NCBI GenBank assembly: GCA_046539045.1
Contig: JBKHHU010000002.1
Location: 1 to 48,292 of the forward strand
Direction of reading: 5' to 3'
Source of the DNA: JBKHHU01 sp046539045
GTDB taxonomy: Bacteria > Planctomycetota > Phycisphaerae > SM23-33
Length of the DNA: 48,292 nt
The notes under the pieces: model-generated
Database searches by the model: none
What the model was told of the DNA's origin: nothing
What the model saw: only the letters and a program-made list of their open reading frames with translations
Shown: positions 6,505 to 12,831 of the stretch, in pieces
Position numbering within the stretch: the first letter of the stretch is position 1
Layout: each line of letters opens with the position of its first letter
Made by a program: the position numbers and the translations under genes

Positions 6505-7869
6505 GTGAGAAAACGGACCCCGTTTGGTTCCGCGATCCTCATCGCGGCCATGGTATTTGTCGTTGGTTTCGGCGCTCAGGCAGCGTTCGCCGCGGAAGAG
6601 GAAGCGGTCTCCGGGGCGGAATGGAAGGTTCCGCTGGATACGGTCTGGGTTCTTCTGGGCGCGTTCCTCGTGTTCTTCATGCAGGCCGGGTTCGGTATGG
6701 TCGAGGCGGGATTCATCCGCGCGAAGAACACCTGTAACATCCTGACCAAGAACTTCATCGACTACTGCTCGGCGAGCTTGATGTTCTTCCTCGTCGGATA
6801 CGCGTTCATGTGGGGCTCGGACGCCGGAGGATTCATCGGTACCGATTTGTTCGGCCTTTCCGGCGCGCCTGCGGTTACCGGCGGGGTGAGCACCTGGGCG
6901 TTCTGGCTCTTCCAAGCTGCCTTCTGAGGTGCGGCGGCAACCATCGTCGCCGGAGGCATGGCCGGACGGATGAAGTTCCCCGCCTATCTTCTCTACACCG
7001 TTGTCATTTCCGGATTGATCTATCCGATCGTCGGGCACTGGATCTGGCATGAGGACGGCTGGTTGATTCAGATGGGATTCAGCGATTTCGCCGGATCGAC
7101 CGTCGTGCACGCCACCGGAGGTTGTGCTGCCTTAGTCGGTACTCTACTGCTCGGGCCCCGACTCAACCGTTTCGTGAAGAACGGAAACGGAAAGACCAAG
7201 TCGCGGGCCATTCAGGGCCACAACATTCCGTTGGCCAGCCTGGGCGTGTTTATCCTGTGGTTCGGCTGGTTCGGGTTCAATCCTGCCTCCACACTCGGCG
7301 TGAGCAGCGACGGTGGAAGCCTGGCCGCTCTGGTTGCGTTGAATACCAACATCGCCGCTGCCGGTGGGGCCATCGCGGCCATGGTCGCCATCTGGATCGC
7401 TACCGGTAAGCCGGACCTGGGAATGATCATGAACGGCTGCCTTGCCGGTCTGGTCGCGATCACTGCTCCGTGTGCTTCCGTCGCTCCGTGGGCAGCGATC
7501 ATCATCGGTATGGTCGGTGGCGTTCTGGTCGTTTTCGCTACGCTGATGCTGGACAAGCTCCGGATCGACGACCCGGTCGGTGCCTTCCCGGTCCACGGTG
7601 TCAACGGCATCTGGGGCACGTTGGCGGTGGGGCTGTTCGCCACCAAAAACGGCCTGCTGACGACCGGCGGATTCCAGCAGTTGGGCGTACAGGCGCTTGG
7701 AACGTTCGCTGTGGCCATTTTCGTGAGCGTCACGATGGGCATCGTCTTCCTGGCGATCAAGTCCACTGTTGGCCTGCGAGTGCCCAGGCACGAAGAATTG
7801 CGTGGGCTCGATATCGGCGAACACGGGATGGACGCCTACGCCGGATTCCAGATCTTTGCCACCGAGTAA
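6505..7869 (+). CDS. amt: Ammonium transporter Amt (second copy) with in-frame TGA at codon 141
   Basis: Same family and same total length (454 residues counting the TGA) as amt1, with a GTG start after AAAGGG. It has a signal peptide (VRKRTPFGSAILIAAMVF, ending AAFAAEE), FFMQAGFGMVEAGFIRAKN, twin pore histidines H202 (STVVHATGG) and H364 (FPVHGVNGIWGT), and the tail DIGEHGMDAYAGFQIF. TGA at 6925-6927 interrupts WLFQAAF-TGA-GAAATIV, immediately after the gate phenylalanine F140 (Phe107 of E. coli AmtB). The frame, length and all conserved motifs on both sides are intact, with no other lesion. The codon could be a selenocysteine codon replacing a Cys, a recent nonsense mutation, or a base error (TGC to TGA). 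If unread, the product stops after 140 residues and is inactive. Followed after 18 bases by glnK2. Confidence 0.85.
6925..6968 (+). other. In-frame TGA of amt2 and overlapping candidate hairpins
   Basis: Downstream of the TGA two alternative stems can form. One pairs 6933-6938 with 6946-6951 (GGCGGC with GTCGCC, loop AACCATC) starting 5 bases after the TGA. The other pairs 6945-6951 with 6960-6968 (CGTCGCC with GGC-CG-GACG, a two-base bulge, loop GGAGGCAT), putting the first loop G 25 bases after the TGA, inside the distance range reported for bacterial SECIS elements. Neither loop has the GGU of the E. coli fdhF element, and stems of this size are common by chance in GC-rich DNA. It is a weak SECIS candidate only. 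Confidence 0.3.
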
Positions 7870-7887
7870 CCCACCAGGAGAACGACC

Positions 7888-8229
7888 ATGAAATTGATTG
7901 TTGCATACATCCAGCCGGAGAAACTCAACGACGTCAAGCAGTCGCTGTATGCGGCGGAGGTGTACAAGCTGTCGGTGACCAACGCCCTCGGTTGTGGGCA
8001 GCAGAAAGGCTACCAAGAAACGTATCGCGGCGTGGATATCGAGGTGAACCTGTTGAAGAAGGTCCGCCTGGAGATTGCCGTAAATGACACATTTGTCGAC
8101 CGGACGGTAACCGCCATCGTTGAAGGAGCCCGGACCGGCAATATCGGTGACGGGAAGATCTTCATCCTCCCGCTGGAGCGGTGCGTACGCATCCGGACCG
8201 GCGAAGAGGGAGGCGAGGCGATCGGTTAG
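7888..8229 (+). CDS. glnK: PII signal transduction protein GlnK (second copy)
   Basis: PII protein of 113 residues, the regulatory partner of amt2. The T-loop CGQQKGYQETYRG keeps the modifiable Tyr46, and GKIFILPLERCVRIRTGE matches the C-terminal PII signature. CAGGAG lies 8 bases before the ATG. Compared with the first copy it changes residues 68-75 (NDTFVDRTVTA against NDDFVEPTIKA) and 93-95, away from the T-loop tip, so the two could form mixed trimers. Its intact coding state argues that the amt2 unit is still maintained, which bears on whether the amt2 TGA is a real inactivation. Confidence 0.96.
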   Translation: MKLIVAYIQPEKLNDVKQSLYAAEVYKLSVTNALGCGQQKGYQETYRGVDIEVNLLKKVRLEIAVNDTFVDRTVTAIVEGARTGNIGDGKIFILPLERCVRIRTGEEGGEAIG

Positions 8230-8295
8230 AGCGAGTGACAAACCCTTTTCCGTTTCAGCTGGCTGCAATCGTCCCTGCCGGCGTCCGGCTGCTTC

Positions 8296-8315
8296 GGCAA
8301 TGCTACGGCATTGCC
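8296..8315 (+). other. Hairpin between glnK2 and glnA
   Basis: GGCAATG and CATTGCC form a perfect 7-bp stem with loop CTACGG. It lies 67 bases after the glnK2 stop and has no T-tract. It may lower read-through into glnA or protect the upstream mRNA. No sigma-54 promoter or activator box was found in the 232-base gap, so glnA either depends on read-through from the amt2 promoter or has a promoter I cannot see. Confidence 0.4.
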
Positions 8316-8414
8316 TGCATCGCCGTCCTTGTCAGGAACGTTTCGCCGACGCTGAACCACGAAATTACTTCTGTCACTCACTTTAGACCTCGCCGGGCAA
8401 GAATCGCAAGCGGC

Positions 8415-8427
8415 GCAGCTAAGGGAA
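8415..8427 (+). repeat. 13-base motif GCAGCTAAGGGAA, copy 1 (glnA leader)
   Basis: Exact copy of a 13-base motif also found at 10034-10046 (reverse complement) and 10348-10360. Here it is 34 bases before the glnA start and its AGGGA can pair with TCCCT (8434-8438) around a short loop. It may be part of a leader RNA structure or a protein site. Confidence 0.55.
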
Positions 8428-8461
8428 AACGAGTCCCTGTTCATGAAAGGAGCAAACCGAA

Positions 8462-9874
8462 ATGACACCCAAGGAATTCTTTGAGTTCGCCAGGGAAAAC
8501 GACGCCGAGATGATGGACCTGAAGTTCGTCGACATGCTCGGCACGTGGCAGCACTGTTCGTACCCGATCGAAACGGTCGACGAGAGCATCTTCGAAGAAG
8601 GTCTCGGGTTCGACGGTTCCTCGATCCGCGGCTGGCAGGAGATTCACCAGTCGGACATGCTGGCGGTCTGCGATCCGGACACTGCCATGCTGGATCCGTT
8701 CTTCGCCAAGCCAACGGTAAGCGTGATCGCCGACATTGTGGACCCGGAAACCGGAGAAATGTACGACAAATGCCCGAGAACGACGGCGAAGAAAGCTGCC
8801 GAGTATCTGAAGACCACCGGCATTGCCGACGAATGCTTCATCGGTCCGGAGCCGGAGTTCTTCATCTTTGACGAGGTCCGCTACGAGCAGAACCAGCACA
8901 CCGGGTACTACGCGATCGATTCGGTTGAGGGTTGCTGGAATTCCGCGCGGTTCGAAGAACCGAACCTCGGCTACAAGCCCAGTTACAAGGGCGGGTACTT
9001 CCCGGTCAGCCCGACCGATACGTATCACGACCTCCGCGGTGAGATGGTCTACGAGATGATGAAGATGGGGATCAAGGTCGAGGCCCATCATCACGAGGTC
9101 GCCACGGCAGGGCAGGGCGAGATCGACATGCAGTTCTCCGAGCTGCTGAAGATGTGCGACCAGTACATGTGGTACAAGTACGTGATCAAGAACGTCGCCC
9201 GCCGGGCCGGCAAGAGCGTGACCTTCATGCCCAAGCCGGTCTTCGATGACAACGGGTCGGGCATGCACTCTCACATCTCGATCTGGAAGGGCGGCGAGCC
9301 GATCATGGCCGGCGACGGCTATGCGGGCATGAGCGAACTGGCGATGAAGGGCATCGCGGGCATTCTCAAGCACGCCCCGGCGATTCTCGCCTTCGGCGCT
9401 CCGACCACCAATAGCTATCGCCGCCTGGTGCCCGGGTTTGAGGCCCCGGTCAACCTCGCCCTGTCGGCCCGGAACCGCTCGGCAGCCTGCCGCATCCCCA
9501 TGTACTCCAACAGCCCGAAAGCCAAGCGCGTCGAGTTCCGATGCCCGGACCCGACCGCCAACGGATACCTGCTCTGGCCGGCGATGTTGATGGCGATGCT
9601 CGACGGGATCCAGAGCGATCTGGAACCGCCCACGCCACTGGACAAGAACATCTACGAGATGAGCCGGGACGAACTCGCCTCCATTCCGAAGGTACCGGGC
9701 AATCTCGCCGAGTCCATCGACGCTCTTGAGGAAGATCACGAGTTCCTCACCAAGGGCGGCGTGTTCAGCGAGGATCTCATCCAGTCCTGGATTGACTGGA
9801 AGCGGGACGAGGAACTGGACCCGATGGCATTGCGGCCGCATCCATACGAGTTCCATCTTTACTACGATTCCTGA
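8462..9874 (+). CDS. glnA: Glutamine synthetase type I
   Basis: Cytoplasmic dodecameric enzyme of 470 residues that joins ammonium to glutamate with ATP, the main sink for ammonium brought in by the Amt channels. GS I motifs in order: LGFDGSSIRGW, the metal-binding FIGPEPEFFIF, VEAHHHEVATAGQGEIDM, the ATP-site MPKPVFDDNGSGMHSHISIW, and NRSAACRIPMYS. The segment DKNIYEM places Tyr398 where adenylylated GS I-beta enzymes carry Tyr397, so control by adenylylation is possible, although glnE is not in the window. ATG 8462 has a strong AAAGGAG site. It lies downstream of amt2-glnK2 and upstream of a structurally unrelated second GS gene. Confidence 0.98.
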   Translation: MTPKEFFEFARENDAEMMDLKFVDMLGTWQHCSYPIETVDESIFEEGLGFDGSSIRGWQEIHQSDMLAVCDPDTAMLDPFFAKPTVSVIADIVDPETGEMYDKCPRTTAKKAAEYLKTTGIADECFIGPEPEFFIFDEVRYEQNQHTGYYAIDSVEGCWNSARFEEPNLGYKPSYKGGYFPVSPTDTYHDLRGEMVYEMMKMGIKVEAHHHEVATAGQGEIDMQFSELLKMCDQYMWYKYVIKNVARRAGKSVTFMPKPVFDDNGSGMHSHISIWKGGEPIMAGDGYAGMSELAMKGIAGILKHAPAILAFGAPTTNSYRRLVPGFEAPVNLALSARNRSAACRIPMYSNSPKAKRVEFRCPDPTANGYLLWPAMLMAMLDGIQSDLEPPTPLDKNIYEMSRDELASIPKVPGNLAESIDALEEDHEFLTKGGVFSEDLIQSWIDWKRDEELDPMALRPHPYEFHLYYDS

Positions 9875-10033
9875 TCGTTTGTCAGTCGGTGCCCGACCGG
9901 CGAAAGGGGCGGCCGGGCCCGACCTCCTTCTGGCGGCCACGCTTGTCGGGTTTCTACTGCGCCTGCGGGTGCGGAGCGGGCGTGGCCGATGGGCTGCATC
10001 ATCTTGAGAGGGTTTGGTCCTTGCTTAGGGCCT

Positions 10034-10046
10034 TTCCCTTAGCTGC
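10034..10046 (-). repeat. 13-base motif GCAGCTAAGGGAA, copy 2 (reverse complement, after glnA)
   Basis: The plus strand reads TTCCCTTAGCTGC, the exact reverse complement of the motif in the glnA and glnN leaders. It directly adjoins the terminator-like hairpin at 10047-10073. In an RNA spanning glnA it could pair with the copy in the glnA leader, or with the glnN leader in trans. Confidence 0.5.
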
Positions 10047-10073
10047 GAGGGCGGTCCTTCCCGGGCCGCCCTC
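10047..10073 (+). terminator. Probable terminator of glnA
   Basis: GAGGGCGG and CCGCCCTC form a perfect 8-bp stem with an 11-base loop, followed by CTGCTTCT, a poor T-tract. It lies 173 bases after the glnA stop and before the glnN promoter region. Confidence 0.5.
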
Positions 10074-10137
10074 CTGCTTCTACCGGGCTGCCCGAGGTTT
10101 TTCCGCAGTTTTACGTAGGCAAAAGGAGGCCTGAGCC

Positions 10138-10182
10138 CCACAAAAATGTAACAGGATACAGATACTATCTACAAACTTGTAG
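10138..10182 (+). promoter_or_regulatory. Two activator boxes upstream of glnN
   Basis: CCACAAAAATGTAA at 10138-10151 and the perfect inverted repeat CTACAAACTTGTAG at 10169-10182 lie 31 bases apart, nearly the spacing of the pair at the amt1 control region. The right box is centred 87.5 bases before the -24 GG of the glnN promoter, the same distance as at amt1. They are inferred sites for the NifA-like activator. Confidence 0.73.
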
Positions 10183-10259
10183 AGGCTCCCTCCGGAGCAG
10201 CAGACCCGGATTGTTGGTTCAAATCTATGGGGTACATATCCTTACGAGTATAATACAGC

Positions 10260-10279
10260 TTTGGCACAGCAGGTGCACA
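10260..10279 (+). promoter_or_regulatory. Sigma-54 promoter of glnN
   Basis: TTTGGCACAGCAGGTGCACA has GG at 10263-10264 and GC at 10275-10276 with ten bases between. Transcription should start near 10287, leaving a leader of about 150 bases that carries the third copy of the 13-base motif. Confidence 0.85.
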
Positions 10280-10347
10280 GGGATGAGAAGAAAGGGCGAG
10301 GTGTCTATACTGGCCCGTAAGGCAGGAACGGACAGCTTGACCGGACT

Positions 10348-10360
10348 GCAGCTAAGGGAA
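10348..10360 (+). repeat. 13-base motif GCAGCTAAGGGAA, copy 3 (glnN leader)
   Basis: An exact third copy, inside the transcribed leader of glnN. GGA of the motif can pair with TCC at 10368-10370 (GTATCCG), a short stem in the same place as in the glnA leader. It lies roughly 80-90 bases before the glnN start. Confidence 0.5.
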
Positions 10361-10438
10361 CAAGGTATCCGAAGTCGTGATGGGCGGCACGCGGGATGTG
10401 CCGGTTCTTCTCGCAACGGAAAAGGAACTTAAGTAAGG

Positions 10439-12631
10439 ATGCGAAAGATGAGCAACAATGTACGCCAGAAGGCGATCGACGCAATCAGTGAGGTACTTCC
10501 CGTAGGCGGGAAGGTCGATTTCGTCGCCAGCGGTGTCCGTGACGTCTACTGCGAGCACGTGTTCAACGAGACCGTGCAGCGGACGCGCCTGCCGAAGCCT
10601 GTCTTCAAGGCTCTGCAGAAGACCATCAAGACCGGTGAGGAACTCAAGCCGGACATCGCTGACGCGATCGCGCTGGCGATGCGGGACTGGGCGATCGAAC
10701 ACGGCGCCACGCACTTTACGCACTGGTTCCAGCCGATGACGGGCAAGACGGCAGAGAAGCACGACAGCTTCCTGACGCCGATCGCCAACGACGACGTGAT
10801 GGCCCACTTCGGCGGCAGCGATCTGATCCGCGGTGAGCCGGATGCGTCCAGTTTCCCCTCCGGTGGTCTGCGGGCGACGTTCGAAGCTCGCGGCTACACT
10901 GCCTGGGACCCTTCGAGCCCGGCGTTCATCCTGGACAACCCCAATGGGGCAACATTGGTGGTTCCCACGATGTTCCTGAGCTGGACCGGCGAGGCGCTGG
11001 ACAAGAAGACCCCGCTGCTGCGTTCGATGGAAGCCTTGAGCGACCAGGCGTTGCGTCTGCTGCGTCTGTTCGGCAACGAGACCAGCCAGCGGGTCTACAC
11101 CACCGTCGGGGCTGAGCAGGAATACTTCCTGATCGACCGTCACTTTTACTACCACCGGCCTGACCTGGTCAACACCGGCAGGACGCTGTTCGGTGCCCGT
11201 CCGCCGAAGGGGCAGGAACTGGACGATCAGTATTTCGGCTCGATCCACGAGCGCGTGCTGAGCTACATGGCCGAGACGGAATACGAGCTGATGCGTCTGG
11301 GCGTTCCGATCAAGACGCGTCACAACGAGGTCGCCCCCGGACAGTACGAGATCGCCCCGACGTTCGAGACGGCCAACCTGGCGACCGATCACCAGATGCT
11401 GGTGATGGAGACGCTGTCGAAGGTTGCTCCGCGTCATGGGTTCACGTGCCTGCTGCACGAGAAGCCGTTTGCGGGCGTGAACGGAAGCGGCAAGCACAAC
11501 AACTGGTCCATGACCACCGACGACGGTGAGAACCTCCTCGAGCCGGGCAGCACTCCGCACGCCAACGCCCAGTTCATGGTGATCTGTGCGGCCGTCTGCA
11601 AGGCGGTCCACAAGCACGCGGGTCTGTTGCGTCTGAGTGCGAGCGGTGCGGGCAACGATCACCGTCTCGGCGCCAATGAGGCCCCGCCGGCCATCATCAG
11701 CATCTTCCTGGGTGAGCAGTTGACCGACGTCTTTGAGCAGCTGGCCGTGGGCAAGGCGGACAGCAGCAAGTCGGCGTCGGACATCGAAGTGGGCGTAAGC
11801 ATGCTCCCGAAGTTGCCGCGACACGCCGGCGACCGCAACCGCACCAGCCCGTTCGCGTTTACGGGCAACAAGTTCGAGTTCCGCGCCGTCGGTTCCAGCC
11901 AGTCGGTCGCGGGGCCGAACACCGTGCTCAACGCGATCGTCGCCGAAGCTCTGGATGAGATGGCCGGTCAGTTGGAGAAGGCCGTCGAGGGCGGCAAGAG
12001 CCTCAACGAGGCCATCCAGGAGTTGATGCCCGGATGGATCAAGCAGTTCAAGCCGGTTCTGTTCGACGGAGACAACTATTCCGACGGATGGAAGGCCGAG
12101 GCGGAGAGTCGCGGGCTGCCGAACCTCGCCAGCACCGTCGATTGCGTGCCGCTGGCGACCTCTTCCGAGGCGATCGAACTGTTCACCAAGTACGGCGTCT
12201 ACAGCGAGCGTGAACTGCACTCCCGCGAGGAGATCCTGCTGGAGAACTACGCGACCACGATCGGCATCGAAGCTTCGACCACCGTCATGATCGCCCAGAC
12301 GATGATTCTCCCCGCGGCCCTGAAGTTCCAGGCGGACGTCGCCGGTGCCGTCAGCTCGGCCAAGAGCGTGGGTGTCGAAGACGAGAACCAGATGGAGTTG
12401 CTGAAGGATCTGGTCGCGACCATCGGCGGGCTCCGCAAGGCCGCCTGCAAACTGGATGAGCTATCTGAAAATGCTCCGGCAGACGGGGCTTTGGAGCAGG
12501 CCAGGTACATGCGCGACAAGGTTATCCCGGCGATGAACGAAACCCGGGAATACGGCGACAAGCTCGAAACGATCGTCGACGATGCCTACTGGCCGCTGCC
12601 GACGTACCGGGAGATGCTGTTCATCCGGTAA
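10439..12631 (+). CDS. glnN: Glutamine synthetase type III
   Basis: Large GS of the type III class (730 residues, the usual length), found in Bacteroidota, cyanobacteria and planctomycetes. Class features include the N-terminal VFNETVQRTRLPKPVFKAL, HWFQPMTGKTAEKHDSF, the active-site run TTVGAEQEYFLID, IKTRHNEVAPGQYEIAP, the ATP-site KPFAGVNGSGKHNNWSM, and GDRNRTSPFAFTGNKFEFRAVGSS. Under its own sigma-54 promoter it is likely the high-demand GS of nitrogen starvation, with GS I as the housekeeping enzyme. Two starts are possible: ATG 10439 (AAAGGA 12 bases upstream) or ATG 10448, which has AAGGA 8 bases upstream and fits slightly better. A strong terminator follows the stop. Confidence 0.97.
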   Translation: MRKMSNNVRQKAIDAISEVLPVGGKVDFVASGVRDVYCEHVFNETVQRTRLPKPVFKALQKTIKTGEELKPDIADAIALAMRDWAIEHGATHFTHWFQPMTGKTAEKHDSFLTPIANDDVMAHFGGSDLIRGEPDASSFPSGGLRATFEARGYTAWDPSSPAFILDNPNGATLVVPTMFLSWTGEALDKKTPLLRSMEALSDQALRLLRLFGNETSQRVYTTVGAEQEYFLIDRHFYYHRPDLVNTGRTLFGARPPKGQELDDQYFGSIHERVLSYMAETEYELMRLGVPIKTRHNEVAPGQYEIAPTFETANLATDHQMLVMETLSKVAPRHGFTCLLHEKPFAGVNGSGKHNNWSMTTDDGENLLEPGSTPHANAQFMVICAAVCKAVHKHAGLLRLSASGAGNDHRLGANEAPPAIISIFLGEQLTDVFEQLAVGKADSSKSASDIEVGVSMLPKLPRHAGDRNRTSPFAFTGNKFEFRAVGSSQSVAGPNTVLNAIVAEALDEMAGQLEKAVEGGKSLNEAIQELMPGWIKQFKPVLFDGDNYSDGWKAEAESRGLPNLASTVDCVPLATSSEAIELFTKYGVYSERELHSREEILLENYATTIGIEASTTVMIAQTMILPAALKFQADVAGAVSSAKSVGVEDENQMELLKDLVATIGGLRKAACKLDELSENAPADGALEQARYMRDKVIPAMNETREYGDKLETIVDDAYWPLPTYREMLFIR

Positions 12632-12654
12632 CACAAACGTTCCTTTTCCCGTGT

Positions 12655-12694
12655 GGCCGGGATCTGCTTTTCGGGGCGGTCCCGGCCTGTTTTA
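12655..12694 (+). terminator. Rho-independent terminator of glnN
   Basis: GGCCGGGA and TCCCGGCC form a perfect 8-bp stem with a 17-base loop, followed by TGTTTTA. It closes the nitrogen island. Confidence 0.75.
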
Positions 12695-12831
12695 TGCGCC
12701 TGCCCAAGCGGCGCCCGGATCCCGATTTTGCTGCATGAGGGAAAATGCTTTGTCTGCAATTCATATGCTGTCTACACTTCAGAGCCGCCAGCCCGCGGCC
12801 GACTCGCTCGTTTCTGTTTGGGAGGCATCTG

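Larger units (their letters stand above)
9875..10137. other. Intergenic region between glnA and the glnN control region
   Basis: This stretch holds no credible gene. It contains the hairpin at 10047-10073, the reversed 13-base motif at 10034-10046, and a weak long-loop pairing of CCCGAC (9918-9923) with GTCGGG (9945-9950) followed by TTTCT. The imperfect inverted repeat GCTTAGGG/CCCTTAGC at 10023-10043 overlaps the reversed motif. Confidence 0.5.

Noticed and set aside
6925..6957. amt2 as two separate genes split at the TGA
   Set aside because: The second half has no ribosome binding site or suitable start right after the TGA, begins inside a membrane helix, and keeps exact spacing with amt1. 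A single interrupted or recoded gene is the better reading.
8230..8461. Sigma-54 promoter or activator box for glnA
   Set aside because: I searched the gap for GG-N10-GC and CTACA-N4-TGTAG patterns and found none that fit.
10147..10160. Classical NifA site upstream of glnN
   Set aside because: TGTAACAGGATACA has only 8 bases between TGT and ACA, not 10, and is not repeated at amt1 or amt2, while the CTACA-N4-TGTAG box is.
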